Source: a virus
Length of the DNA stretch: 24,246 bases
Strand: one strand, 5' to 3'
Virus record (IMG/VR): IMGVR_UViG_3300042386_000423
Span: 1-24,246 of that record
Positions 1 through 8,536 of this stretch are shown here, piece after piece. The translations under genes were made by a program, and so were the position numbers. The notes below the pieces were generated by a model, which was given only the letters and a program-made list of their open reading frames with translations, did no database searches and was not told the origin of the DNA. Within the stretch, counting starts at the first letter, position 1, and each line of letters begins with the position of its first letter.

Positions 1-210
1 AACGATGAAATTAACAATTGGCATAGTTACGACCAAACACTATTTAGATTGTATTTAACTGGCAACCATTCAATGCGAGATATTGCCAACGGAACGGATA
101 TAAGTTTACGTTCAATCTTTGAAGTGATAGGAGAATGTAAGGAAAAGATTAGAGTAAATTGTGGAGATGACTATTTAGATTTAATTAATAACGATTTAGA
201 ATTGATATAA
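1..210 (+). CDS. Small terminase-like HTH protein (5' end missing)
   Basis: The reading frame is open from base 1 to a TAA at 208-210, giving the last 69 residues of a protein whose start lies outside the window. The middle reads as a helix-turn-helix: a hydrophobic helix, then SMRDIANGTDISLRSIFEVI, with the spacing of HTH proteins that sit just before the large terminase in Bacteroidetes phages. By position and fold it is a good candidate for the small terminase subunit, which recognises the packaging site and loads the large subunit. A sigma-like regulator is the alternative. Its stop overlaps the next start by one base (TAATG), so the two genes are translationally coupled. Confidence 0.55.
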   Translation, partial: NDEINNWHSYDQTLFRLYLTGNHSMRDIANGTDISLRSIFEVIGECKEKIRVNCGDDYLDLINNDLELI

Positions 211-596
211 TGGCACGAAGAAAATCACAAGGATTAGGAGATACAATCGACCAAATCACAACAGCAACGGGAATAAAAGCACTTGTTAAATTTGTAGCAG
301 GAACTGACTGCGGTTGCGACCAACGAAAGGAAGCGTTAAACAAGTTATTTCCCTATTCAAAACCTAATTGTTTAAGCGAACAAGATTACAACTTTCTAAA
401 GGAATTTTTTGAAGTAACAAGGGGTTCAGTTGTTCCAACAGTACAATATCGATTAAACCAAATTTATACAAGCACGTTTAACAAACACGCTGAATTTACT
501 AATTGTGGGAGTTGCTTATTAGATAGGATTAGTGAACTTAAAAAAGTATTTAATAGTTATGTTCAAGAGAACGACAGCAGTCAACAGAATACTTAA
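210..596 (+). CDS. Conserved Cys-rich phage protein upstream of TerL
   Basis: A 128-residue protein resembling a family of unknown function often found beside the terminase in Bacteroidetes phages. It has a GLGDTIDQITTATGIKALVK amphipathic N-terminus, then CGCDQRKEALNKLFPY. Five cysteines (34, 36, 54, 99, 102) form a CxC and a CxxC pair, compatible with zinc binding. No signal peptide or membrane segment is seen. The ATG overlaps the TAA of the preceding gene by one base, and the 3' end overlaps the terminase start. A packaging or DNA-binding role is inferred from position only. Confidence 0.75.
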   Translation: MARRKSQGLGDTIDQITTATGIKALVKFVAGTDCGCDQRKEALNKLFPYSKPNCLSEQDYNFLKEFFEVTRGSVVPTVQYRLNQIYTSTFNKHAEFTNCGSCLLDRISELKKVFNSYVQENDSSQQNT

Positions 597-1713
597 AATG
601 CAATCCCGTATTCGTGTTATTCAAGGAGGCACGAATGCAGGGAAAACATACGCTATCATTCCTATTCTAATCGATAGGGCAATCAAAGAACAACGAATTA
701 AAATTACCGTTGTTGCAGAAACATTACCTGCTGTTAAAGAGGGAGCATTAGATATTTTCAAAACGATAATGGTTGAAACAAATCGTTGGATTGAAAACAA
801 CTGGAACGCTTCAGCACTAATCTACACTTTTACAAACGGTTCTCGAATGCAGTTTAAATCATTCGATTCAGACGGTAAAGCAAAAGCAAGTGGTAAACGT
901 GATATTCTATTTCTTAACGAAGCTAATCATATTCCTTTTATTATCGCAGATGCTTTAATGATTAGGAGTTCAGAAACGTATATTGACTTTAATCCAGATA
1001 ACGAATTTTGGGTGCATTCTGAAATATTACCACAGCACAACGCAGAATTTTTACTACTTACTTATTTAGATAACGAGGGAATTTCAAAGGAAACTTTGGA
1101 AGATTTAATGATTAAAAAAGAGAAAGCCAAAACGTCAAACTATTGGGCTAATTGGTGGAGGGTTTACGGCGAAGGACAAATCGGAAATTTACAAGGTGTT
1201 GTTTTCAGCAACTGGCAACTTATCGACACAATACCAAGTGAAGCCCGTTTATTAGGGATTGGATTAGACTTCGGATATACCAACGATCCGAGTGCAGCGA
1301 TTGCAGTTTACAAATGGAACGAAAAACGAATTGTTAAAGAATTGTTTTATAGAACTGGAATGCTTAACGGCGACATTGCAAACGCACTACCCAAAGATGC
1401 TGTTATTTATGCAGATTCAGCCGAGCCGAAATCCATTGAAGAAATAAGACGTAGAGGATTGCAAATTTACCCCGTAACGAAAGGTAAAGATTCAATTAAC
1501 TACGGTATTGACGTAATGCAACAACAAGAATACTTAGTTACAAGCGATAGCACAAATCTAATTAAAGAACTTCGTGGTTATTGTTGGGACGTTGACCGAA
1601 CTGGAAAAACAACCAACAAACCGCAAGGAGGCAACGAGCACGGGATTGACGCACTTCGTTACCACGAAATGGAATCCATTAGCACCAACAAGGGCGTTTA
1701 CAACATTTATTAA
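559..1713 (+). CDS. terL: Terminase large subunit
   Basis: This is the ATP-driven DNA packaging motor and nuclease of the phage. From the ATG at 559 (384 aa), the N-terminal ATPase has Walker A QGGTNAGKT (residues 22-30) and Walker B DILFLNE (115-121). The C-terminal RNase H-like nuclease has its expected acidic residues in LDFGYTNDP (D237), ADSAEPK (D286) and GIDALRY (D364). Length and motif spacing fit the Terminase_3/Terminase_6C-type family. The start at 559 (MFKRTTAVNRI) resembles the usual N-terminus of relatives. An ATG at 532 would add nine residues, and one at 598 would remove the helix before Walker A. The gene overlaps the previous one by 38 bases. Confidence 0.95.
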   Translation: MFKRTTAVNRILKMQSRIRVIQGGTNAGKTYAIIPILIDRAIKEQRIKITVVAETLPAVKEGALDIFKTIMVETNRWIENNWNASALIYTFTNGSRMQFKSFDSDGKAKASGKRDILFLNEANHIPFIIADALMIRSSETYIDFNPDNEFWVHSEILPQHNAEFLLLTYLDNEGISKETLEDLMIKKEKAKTSNYWANWWRVYGEGQIGNLQGVVFSNWQLIDTIPSEARLLGIGLDFGYTNDPSAAIAVYKWNEKRIVKELFYRTGMLNGDIANALPKDAVIYADSAEPKSIEEIRRRGLQIYPVTKGKDSINYGIDVMQQQEYLVTSDSTNLIKELRGYCWDVDRTGKTTNKPQGGNEHGIDALRYHEMESISTNKGVYNIY

Positions 1714-1732
1714 ACTTTGTAGTTTAATAGGT

Positions 1733-2479
1733 ATGAAGATAGAATTAAACATACCGACATCGATTGCAGAAATACCACTTAGTGCCTATCAAAAATTCGT
1801 TAACGTTTCTCAAAATAGTGACGATGAGGATTTTTTAATGGAGCAAATGGTGCAATGTTTCACGGGTTTAGAATTAAAGTCAATAGCTAAAATGCGAATG
1901 ACTGATTTAACCGAACTAATAATTTCACTTACAAAAACATTAGAAGCTGAAGGAACGTTCCAACAACGATTTAAAATTAAAGATTTGGAGTTCGGATTTA
2001 TTCCAAATTTAGAAGAAATTAGTTTCGGCGAATACGTAGATTTGGAAAAATACTTACAAGACGTTTCTACTTTTCACAAAGCAATGGCGGTTATGTATCG
2101 ACCAATTAAAGAAACTTTTAAGGACCGTTATTCAATTCACGAATACAAAGGTAGTGATGAATACAGCGATTTAATGAAGTTTGCACCTTTGCAAATCGTT
2201 AAGGGTGCGAATGTTTTTTTTTGGACTTTAGAAAAAGACTTATTGAAAGCTACCCTGACATTTTTGGAGACGGAGATGACAGCGGAAATCAAAACTCACT
2301 TAGTGAAAGAACTCAATTTGGAAAACAGTGGGGGTGGTATGGAAGCCTACACGTCCTCGCTCAAGGAAACATTACAAAATTCGATGAAATTACCAAACTG
2401 GGACTTAGAAAATGCCTTACTTTTCTCACGTTTACGAAACAAAGCGATGACTTACAACAACGAGAATTTAAACGCTTAA
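1733..2479 (+). CDS. Tail assembly chaperone-like protein, zero-frame product
   Basis: A 248-residue product. The frame is open further upstream inside terL, but the ATG at 1733 lies just after the terL stop and gives a sensible N-terminus (MKIELNIPTSIAEIPLSAYQ). The first 163 residues include FGFIPNLEEISFGEYVDLEK and HKAMAVMYRPI, typical of a Bacteroidetes phage family near the terminase. The gene crosses a run of nine T at 2214-2222, where a second frame opens; this resembles the lambda G/GT tail assembly chaperone, which protects the tape measure during tail assembly. That function is inferred from architecture. AGTTTAATAG sits two bases before the ATG, as also at 8537. Confidence 0.75.
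   Translation: MKIELNIPTSIAEIPLSAYQKFVNVSQNSDDEDFLMEQMVQCFTGLELKSIAKMRMTDLTELIISLTKTLEAEGTFQQRFKIKDLEFGFIPNLEEISFGEYVDLEKYLQDVSTFHKAMAVMYRPIKETFKDRYSIHEYKGSDEYSDLMKFAPLQIVKGANVFFWTLEKDLLKATLTFLETEMTAEIKTHLVKELNLENSGGGMEAYTSSLKETLQNSMKLPNWDLENALLFSRLRNKAMTYNNENLNA
2213..2224 (+). promoter_or_regulatory. Poly-T slippery site for -1 ribosomal frameshifting
   Basis: The sequence GTTTTTTTTTGG contains nine consecutive T. Zero-frame codons are GTT TTT TTT TGG. A -1 slip of two Phe tRNAs on T-TTT-TTT keeps full pairing and enters the frame of the downstream extension at TTG (2221). Identification rests on the run itself, the ATG-less overlapping frame and the known use of such sites in phage tail chaperone genes. 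No clear stimulatory pseudoknot was found by eye. Confidence 0.65.
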
Positions 2480-2487
2480 CGAAATGA
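2221..2487 (+). CDS. -1 frameshift extension of the tail assembly chaperone
   Basis: This 88-residue segment is read in the -1 frame relative to the gene starting at 1733. Its frame opens after a stop at 2200-2202 and contains no ATG at all, so it is best expressed by slippage on the T run, giving a 251-residue fusion (163 + 88). The sequence is protein-like: FGKQWGWYGSLHVLAQGNIT followed by KFDEITKLGLRKCLTFLTF resembles the C-terminal domain of Bacteroidetes phage chaperone proteins. Its TGA at 2485-2487 overlaps the next ATG (ATGA). Leucines here are mostly CTN, unlike the TTA used elsewhere, as expected where two frames constrain the codons. A homopolymer sequencing error is the main alternative. 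Confidence 0.7.
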   Translation: MDFRKRLIESYPDIFGDGDDSGNQNSLSERTQFGKQWGWYGSLHVLAQGNITKFDEITKLGLRKCLTFLTFTKQSDDLQQREFKRLTK

Positions 2488-3023
2488 GTCAAGACGAAAG
2501 AGCAAAAGCACTTCAAAAGTTTGTAGATGGCGTTGTAAAGCAAGCTAAAACGAATTTAACGAAACGTAAAAAGAACGCATCTAAGAAACTTTATAATTCG
2601 ATTAAAGGCGAAAGTAAGGTTTACCCAAATTCTATCCGCATAGGCTTTCAAATGGAAGATTACGGGTTTTTTCAAGACCAAGGGGTAAACGGAAAAAAGA
2701 AAAATCAAGGTAGTAGGTTTTCGTTTCGTGATAAAATGCCACCGCCGTCAAGTTTAGATAAGTGGATAGTTAGAAGAGGGATTGCACCACGTGATGCAAA
2801 GGGCAAATTATTACCGAGAAAAACGCTTCAATTTATTATCGCACGTTCGATTTATAACAAAGGTATTAAACCCTCAAAATTCTTTAGCGATGCAATCGAA
2901 ACGAAATTAAAGAAATTACCAACTGAATTAATTAACCCCTATGTGTTGACAGTATCCAACATTATAGACATAGCAATTAAAGAAAATGTACGCAAGAACG
3001 CCGTTTTTAGTTCAAGTAAATGA
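2484..3023 (+). CDS. HK97 gp10-like neck / head-tail completion protein
   Basis: A 179-residue basic protein. The N-terminal part is Lys-rich and helical, followed by IRIGFQMEDYGFFQDQGVNG, then KMPPPSSLDKWIVRRGIAPR and IIARSIYNKGIKPSKFF. This order (YG.F.D.GV.G, then DKWIVRKGIAPR, then IARSIY..GIK) is that of Bacteroidetes relatives of the HK97 gp10 family, which join head and tail or complete the tail end. It overlaps the frameshift product stop by four bases and the next gene by 38 bases. No membrane segment or signal peptide. Confidence 0.75.
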   Translation: MSQDERAKALQKFVDGVVKQAKTNLTKRKKNASKKLYNSIKGESKVYPNSIRIGFQMEDYGFFQDQGVNGKKKNQGSRFSFRDKMPPPSSLDKWIVRRGIAPRDAKGKLLPRKTLQFIIARSIYNKGIKPSKFFSDAIETKLKKLPTELINPYVLTVSNIIDIAIKENVRKNAVFSSSK

Positions 3024-4128
3024 AGCAGGGCAAACTGGTTCAAAGGTAGAATTGTTTATTAGTTTAACATCTACTTTTCCTGCAACTGCAACTTACATAC
3101 TTGAAAAGAATAATCCAAGTAGCACGAATAACGTTACACGCTACAACGTAACACCGTTTGTTCGTGAATTTATTAGTAACACTTACCAAAATATTAGAAC
3201 GTTACCGAGTACAGCTACATTAACGCCAAGTGGTGCGAGTGCATACATTAGAATTAAGCGATATAAAAACGTTTCAGGAACTTACACTTTATTAGATACA
3301 AGAACGTACCGCTCGTTTGACGGTTATCGCTCTTATGTTGATAGTGCTGTGCTTGCAACTTTGCCATGGAATAACGAAGTATTAACTTTTCCGTCCGCTT
3401 TACCTTTACTTTCCTATCCAACTGGAATGGTTTTTTACTATCCGCAAACAAGCGATACAACCGTACCAAGTGGATTGCTTTCACCTGGTTATTTTACAGC
3501 ATTTATTGGAATTTCAGCGTATGTAAAATATATTTCTTTAGCAAACACAGCAAACACACAAACAACAAACGTAGATGCGGTAAATCAACGCTATTGCGAC
3601 CTACCTTACATTTGGCAAAGTGCAACAACGCCCTCAAGTAATTACTACGCAGGTGGGAATATAGTTGAATTTTACAGCCCTTCAAACGTGTTACTTCAAT
3701 CCTTTACTTTCAAGCCGTTAGCAGAATGCCGTTATACACCAGTAACGATTGACTTCATAAACAAATTAGGAGGGTGGCAACGAGTATTTTTCTTTAAAGC
3801 GTCAATTGATAAAATAACAACAACAAGCGAAGATTACAATTTCCTTACAGCCGTTCCAACGGTTAATCAATGGACTATTTCAGACGGGCAAACAAGGCAA
3901 ATGAATCGAAACGCACGAAGAAAAATAACAGTTAATTCAGGAAGCGTTGACGAAAACTTTAAATTTATCATTGAACAATTAATGTTATCGGAAAGAATAA
4001 TGGTTAATAATTTACCCGCTAAAATATTAACAAACGATGCTGACCTTTACAAAATAGTAAACAAGAAAGACTTGAACTATACACTTGATTTTGAATTTGC
4101 TTATGACGAAGTTGCAACTGTTTATTGA
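2986..4128 (+). CDS. Putative tail structural protein
   Basis: A 380-residue protein rich in Ser, Thr, Asn and aromatic residues and predicted by eye to be mostly beta. The start MYARTPFLVQVNEAGQTGSK and the later KLGGWQRVFFFKA resemble a conserved protein in tail clusters of Bacteroidetes phages. No enzymatic motif is seen. It begins inside the neck gene and ends inside the next tail gene (26-base overlap), so it belongs to the same translation unit. A tail-tip or baseplate-like role is inferred from its place upstream of another tail protein and the tape measure; the exact role is unknown. Confidence 0.6.
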   Translation: MYARTPFLVQVNEAGQTGSKVELFISLTSTFPATATYILEKNNPSSTNNVTRYNVTPFVREFISNTYQNIRTLPSTATLTPSGASAYIRIKRYKNVSGTYTLLDTRTYRSFDGYRSYVDSAVLATLPWNNEVLTFPSALPLLSYPTGMVFYYPQTSDTTVPSGLLSPGYFTAFIGISAYVKYISLANTANTQTTNVDAVNQRYCDLPYIWQSATTPSSNYYAGGNIVEFYSPSNVLLQSFTFKPLAECRYTPVTIDFINKLGGWQRVFFFKASIDKITTTSEDYNFLTAVPTVNQWTISDGQTRQMNRNARRKITVNSGSVDENFKFIIEQLMLSERIMVNNLPAKILTNDADLYKIVNKKDLNYTLDFEFAYDEVATVY

Positions 4129-6313
4129 GGGAGTTCAGGTTGATTTGTTCAAAGACGAAATTGTAACGGTCAATTCATCCGTCGCAAACGTTCAAGATAT
4201 TAGCAAGGTATTCAGCGACTTTTCACAATCGTTTTTAGTTCCTGCATCGCCACGAAACAACGCTATTTTTCAACATTGGTATGAAAGTGATGTTGTGCCT
4301 ACAATCGACCAAAATTTAAGACGTGATGCGTTTATTGAAATCGAAACGATGCCGTTTAGGGTTGGTAAAATACAACTGAATGAAGCGGTAATTAAAGACG
4401 GTCAAGTAGTAAGTTATTCGTTAAATTTCTTTGGAGCATTGACAAGTTTAAAAGATAGGTTTGCAGATTTGACGTTAAAAGATTTGAATTATTCTACAAT
4501 TGCACACACTTACAGCGGTACGGAAGTTTACAATAGAGTAACGGACGGAATAACGGCTTACAATGTACGTTATCCGTTAATTGCACCGAGAAGAGTTTGG
4601 ACTTTTGGAGATGCAAGTGCAAACGATATTACAACAAACGCAGGGAGTGTAAAATGGTTTGAGTTATTTCCTGCAATCAAAGTATCTAAAATATTTGATA
4701 TTATAGAAACACAATTTGGAATAAATTTTAATAGCACGTTTTTTAGTTCAGCACGATGGACGGATTTATATATTCGTTATCAAAATGTAGAAGAGTTTGT
4801 GTTTTTGACTAATTATGAATTAATAGATTACAACAGCACAACGCCAAGTAATACGTTTTTTAATACTATTGATAATACATTAACCTATTCTTATGTTCCA
4901 ATTGCAGGGTCAACCTTTCATAAAACTACAATAAATATTTCAAGTGTTTCAGACGGAACGGCTACCATTTATTGCGAGGCTTATATTAATGGAGTTCTGT
5001 TTGCCACTTACGAAAGTTATGGAGGAACAGACCCTTTAATTTTAACGAATGAAGCAAATGTTTCGGGTTTAAATTCAGTTGTTACCTATCAATTTAAAGC
5101 GGATAAAACAGTTAGTTTTAGCATTAGTGTTTTATACGAAGCACCGAGCGGAACAATTTATACTGGAGTTGGAAATACAATCAGTTTAACGTCAACTTTG
5201 AACGCTTCAATTTTAGCACCTAATTTAAAGATTGCGGATTTTGTTTCAGCTATTTTCAAAGCGTTTAATTTGGTTTGTGTTGGAGAAAACGAAACGACAT
5301 TTACAATTGAACCTTTGCAGGATTGGTATAGTTTAGGAAGCGAAAAGGACATAACGAAGTACGTTATTAATTCAAGCAACATTAAACGATTACCACTTTA
5401 CAAACAGATTGCATTTAAGTATAAAGAAAGTAAATCGTTTTTAAATAAAAACTTTTCAGCTTTGTTCAATCGTCAATACGGTGACTTAGATTATTCATTT
5501 GATTACGATGGAACGGAATTTAAAATAGAGTTGCCTTTTGAGAATATCCAATTTGCAGAATTAGAAACAAGTAATTTGTTTTGCACGTTTTTAATTGAAG
5601 AAAATCAATCGGCGTATGTTCCTGAACCTTTGCTTTTATATTTAGGAGGCGAAGAAACGGCAACAACTTTTAAATTCTTTAATGGTTCAAGTTATCTAAA
5701 CGTAACAGATTACGCACTATTCAACAGCGTTAATACAACGGGGTTTTCACTTTGTTTCGGTAACGAATTTAATATCGTAACGCAAGAAACAGAACCTAAC
5801 AGCCTTTACCAAACTTACTATGCAAATCACTTAGGCAACCTTTACGACTTACAGCAACGATTATTTTCTTTTACAGCGATGTTACCTACTGGTGTTTTGG
5901 CTAACTTGAAAATGAATGATAAAATTATTATTAAAGATAAGCGGTATTTGATTAACGATATTTCAAGCACACTAAACAACGGCGAAGTGAAAATGAATTT
6001 AATTAGGGAATTGGTAACGATTGCACCCGATTGTGAATGTATAAAAGTAACTTATACATTAGTTGGTGAAGAGCCTGTAACGGTGGAGGTTGAGAGCGAG
6101 GGTTTAAGTGATGAAAAACCTTATTATTATATTACTATTGAATCATTAGGTGATGTTGCAATTTCAATATTTTGGAATACAATTGAATGGGTTTTTATAG
6201 TTGATGGTATGATTGAAGCCACCCTTTCAGAAGACACCGATTGCCCTTTCGGGACTTACGCAATTGAAGAAGAAAGCATCTTTGAATCCTTTATTGTAGA
6301 ACCTTGTTATTAA
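4103..6313 (+). CDS. Large tail / tail-tip protein
   Basis: A 736-residue protein from the ATG at 4103; a TTG at 4085 would only add six residues and overlap more. The N-terminus has LQLFIEGVQVDLFKDEIVTV, then ISKVFSDFSQSFLVPAS and a FFGALTSLKDRFADL block, the pattern of a large conserved tail protein of Bacteroidetes siphophages. The middle is long and beta-rich. The last ~90 residues start at CECIKVTYTLVG and end in FIVEPCY, a Cys-flanked beta module that looks like an add-on domain, perhaps for binding the host surface. No hydrolase motif was recognised. Role as tail tip or adhesion hub is inferred from family and position. Confidence 0.6.
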   Translation: MTKLQLFIEGVQVDLFKDEIVTVNSSVANVQDISKVFSDFSQSFLVPASPRNNAIFQHWYESDVVPTIDQNLRRDAFIEIETMPFRVGKIQLNEAVIKDGQVVSYSLNFFGALTSLKDRFADLTLKDLNYSTIAHTYSGTEVYNRVTDGITAYNVRYPLIAPRRVWTFGDASANDITTNAGSVKWFELFPAIKVSKIFDIIETQFGINFNSTFFSSARWTDLYIRYQNVEEFVFLTNYELIDYNSTTPSNTFFNTIDNTLTYSYVPIAGSTFHKTTINISSVSDGTATIYCEAYINGVLFATYESYGGTDPLILTNEANVSGLNSVVTYQFKADKTVSFSISVLYEAPSGTIYTGVGNTISLTSTLNASILAPNLKIADFVSAIFKAFNLVCVGENETTFTIEPLQDWYSLGSEKDITKYVINSSNIKRLPLYKQIAFKYKESKSFLNKNFSALFNRQYGDLDYSFDYDGTEFKIELPFENIQFAELETSNLFCTFLIEENQSAYVPEPLLLYLGGEETATTFKFFNGSSYLNVTDYALFNSVNTTGFSLCFGNEFNIVTQETEPNSLYQTYYANHLGNLYDLQQRLFSFTAMLPTGVLANLKMNDKIIIKDKRYLINDISSTLNNGEVKMNLIRELVTIAPDCECIKVTYTLVGEEPVTVEVESEGLSDEKPYYYITIESLGDVAISIFWNTIEWVFIVDGMIEATLSEDTDCPFGTYAIEEESIFESFIVEPCY

Positions 6314-6317
6314 GATT

Positions 6318-6476
6318 ATGAGAATACACACAATTATACAGCTACTAAAAGTTAGCGACCATTTTAAACAATCAAAGGCGATTGATGTGGCAAAAGGTTT
6401 GAACGAATACACAAGTTCAACAAAGAAAATATTGAAACAAGAATTAAGAAAATACCATGGAAAAAAAGGTTATTGA
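6318..6476 (+). CDS. Small helical protein before the tape measure
   Basis: A 52-residue open frame (MRIHTIIQLLKVSDHFKQSK at the start) begins four bases after the preceding stop and overlaps the tape measure start by 20 bases. It fills an otherwise empty 143-base gap and is spaced like its neighbours, which supports coding. The product is basic and helical, with no cysteine and no membrane segment. I do not recognise it. Its place between tail-tip protein and tape measure suggests a minor tail or assembly role, but this is only positional. Confidence 0.55.
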   Translation: MRIHTIIQLLKVSDHFKQSKAIDVAKGLNEYTSSTKKILKQELRKYHGKKGY

Positions 6477-8526
6477 AATAGAAGTTAAGGATAATTCTAA
6501 AACGCTAAAACAACAATATAAAGAGGCGGTTTTAGAAGTTCAGAAACTTGCAGATGCTTTCGGTGCAACTTCAATCGAGGTACAAAATGCGTCTAAAAGA
6601 GCGGCGGAATTAAAAGACCAAATCGAAGACGTTAACGATGCAATCCAAGCGCAAAAAGGCGAGGGTGCATTTATTGCTTTGGGGAAATCTTTATCAACGG
6701 TTGCAAGTGGATTTAGTGCGGTAGAGGGTGCAATGGGTTTAGTTGGAGCAGAAAGTGAGGACGTACAAAAAGCGATGCTACGTGTTCAAAGTGCAATGGC
6801 TTTGGCGCAAGGATTGGAGGGTTTAGAAGATGCAGGAAGGGCGTTTAAACAGTTAGGAGTAGTTATTAAGGGAACGACTATTTTTCAAGCAGCTTATAAT
6901 TTTGTTGTTTACGGAACGATAAGTGCAACGAAAGCGCAAACTATTGCTACAAACATTCAAACAGGTTCAACGGTTGCTGCGTCAACAGCTACAAAAGCGT
7001 TAAGAATTGCAATGTTAGCTTTGCCAATTGTAGCGGTTGTAGCAGGTGTTTTAGCTTTAGCGAATGCTATGGGAGTTTTTGGAGATGCAACAGAAGACGC
7101 TGAAGCAAAACAGAAAAAACTTGATGCGCAATTAGCTAAAACAAATGAAGAATTAGAACGACAAAAAAGAAATAGTGAAAGTTTAGCGAATTTCACAGAT
7201 GCTCTTTATAAACAAGAATTAATTGATGCTAAAAATCGTGGAGCAAGTGAAGAAGAATTAACTAAAATTAAAAAAGCACAACAAAAAGAAAGGCTAAAAG
7301 ATTTAAAACAAGAATACGATGAAGCTACAAAGTTTATGTTAAAAACGAGTAAAACGTTTACAGACAGAAAACAAATTGATGAAGCCACAAAATTACAAAA
7401 TGAAGCATTCAAAAAGTATAATGATTTTAGATTAGAGGTTGAAGGAGATACAGCAGACGAAGTTTATGAAAAAAGAAAAACAGCTGTTGATAAAGCAAAT
7501 CAGTTAAGAAATTCAGAACTTGAAAAAATACGTGAATACTACAATACAGCACGTCAAGAAAACGAAGCACGATTAAGAACGGAACAAGAACAAGAAGAGT
7601 TTGTAATTAATGATAAATTCAAAACTCAAATAGCATTATTTAAAAAATACGGAAAAGACACAACCGAACTTGAAATTGCTCAATTAAATGAAATTAACAA
7701 TGTTCGTTTAAAGTATCAAGAACTTGAATATAAACAAAAGGAAGAAGCAAGGCAAAAAGAACTTGATGCAATAAAAGAAGCTAATCAAAAAAGAATTGAA
7801 CTTGAAGACAAGCAATTTGAGGTCATGCAAGGTGTTGGGCAAACTGAAAAAGAAAAAGAAATTGCGGATTTAGTGAAATCTTATGAGGATAAATTTGCGA
7901 TTATAGGTAACAATGCTATATTAGAAAAAGAACTTACGGAACAACAGAAAAAAGACTTAGCAGTAATTGAAGAAAAATACAGAAAGCAAAAAGAAGAAAA
8001 GGATAAAGAAACAGCAGATAAAGAAATAGCAAGGCAAAATACACTACAGCAAACTAAACTTAAATTAGCAGGCGAAGCATTCGGTGCAATAGGTCAACTA
8101 ATAGAATCATTTAACGCTAAAGACGAAGCAACGGCACGTAAACAATTTAAAATAGCAAAAGCGTTTAACCTTTCAAGTGCATTAGTTAACACAGCTTTAG
8201 CAGTAACTTCAGCTTTAGCGATGCGTCCCGACCAACAAGTATTTCCAGGTCAAAGATTTGTTGAAGCAGGAATTGCAGGAACAACGGGTTTAGCTAGTGT
8301 TGTTAAAATCGCAAGCACTCAATTTGGTGGTGGTGGCGGTGGCGGTGGTGTTGACGTTCCAAACCCTTCAAGTATTATCGCACCAAATCTTAACGTTGTA
8401 GGGAATACGGGAATAAACCAATTAGCAACCTTACAACAACAGCCAGTTAAAGCGTACGTGGTAAGTAACGACATTACAAGCGCACAGCAGTTCGACATGA
8501 AAGTGCAACAAACGTCACAATTATAG
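6457..8526 (+). CDS. Tail tape measure protein
   Basis: A 689-residue protein with the composition of a siphophage tape measure, which sets tail length and is ejected ahead of the DNA. It starts with a coiled coil (residues ~15-65), has Ala/Gly-rich hydrophobic stretches, a membrane-like segment at ~181-209 (MLALPIVAVVAGVLALANAM), then about 350 residues of Lys/Glu/Gln-rich coiled coil. Near the C-terminus come a second hydrophobic region and an eight-glycine run (624-631). No lysozyme or peptidase domain is visible. It is short for a tape measure, implying a fairly short tail. The ATG at 6457 (CCATGG) lies inside the end of the small upstream ORF. Confidence 0.85.
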   Translation: MEKKVIEIEVKDNSKTLKQQYKEAVLEVQKLADAFGATSIEVQNASKRAAELKDQIEDVNDAIQAQKGEGAFIALGKSLSTVASGFSAVEGAMGLVGAESEDVQKAMLRVQSAMALAQGLEGLEDAGRAFKQLGVVIKGTTIFQAAYNFVVYGTISATKAQTIATNIQTGSTVAASTATKALRIAMLALPIVAVVAGVLALANAMGVFGDATEDAEAKQKKLDAQLAKTNEELERQKRNSESLANFTDALYKQELIDAKNRGASEEELTKIKKAQQKERLKDLKQEYDEATKFMLKTSKTFTDRKQIDEATKLQNEAFKKYNDFRLEVEGDTADEVYEKRKTAVDKANQLRNSELEKIREYYNTARQENEARLRTEQEQEEFVINDKFKTQIALFKKYGKDTTELEIAQLNEINNVRLKYQELEYKQKEEARQKELDAIKEANQKRIELEDKQFEVMQGVGQTEKEKEIADLVKSYEDKFAIIGNNAILEKELTEQQKKDLAVIEEKYRKQKEEKDKETADKEIARQNTLQQTKLKLAGEAFGAIGQLIESFNAKDEATARKQFKIAKAFNLSSALVNTALAVTSALAMRPDQQVFPGQRFVEAGIAGTTGLASVVKIASTQFGGGGGGGGVDVPNPSSIIAPNLNVVGNTGINQLATLQQQPVKAYVVSNDITSAQQFDMKVQQTSQL

Positions 8527-8536
8527 TTTAATAGTT

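Noticed and set aside
1574-1732. Upstream extension of the chaperone gene into terL
   Set aside because: This would overlap terL by 140 bases, and the translated extension looks like out-of-frame sequence. The ATG at 1733 gives a natural N-terminus.
6227-6412. Minus-strand frame across the gap before the tape measure
   Set aside because: The gap is better explained by the plus-strand 52-residue frame at 6318-6476, which fits neighbouring gene spacing.
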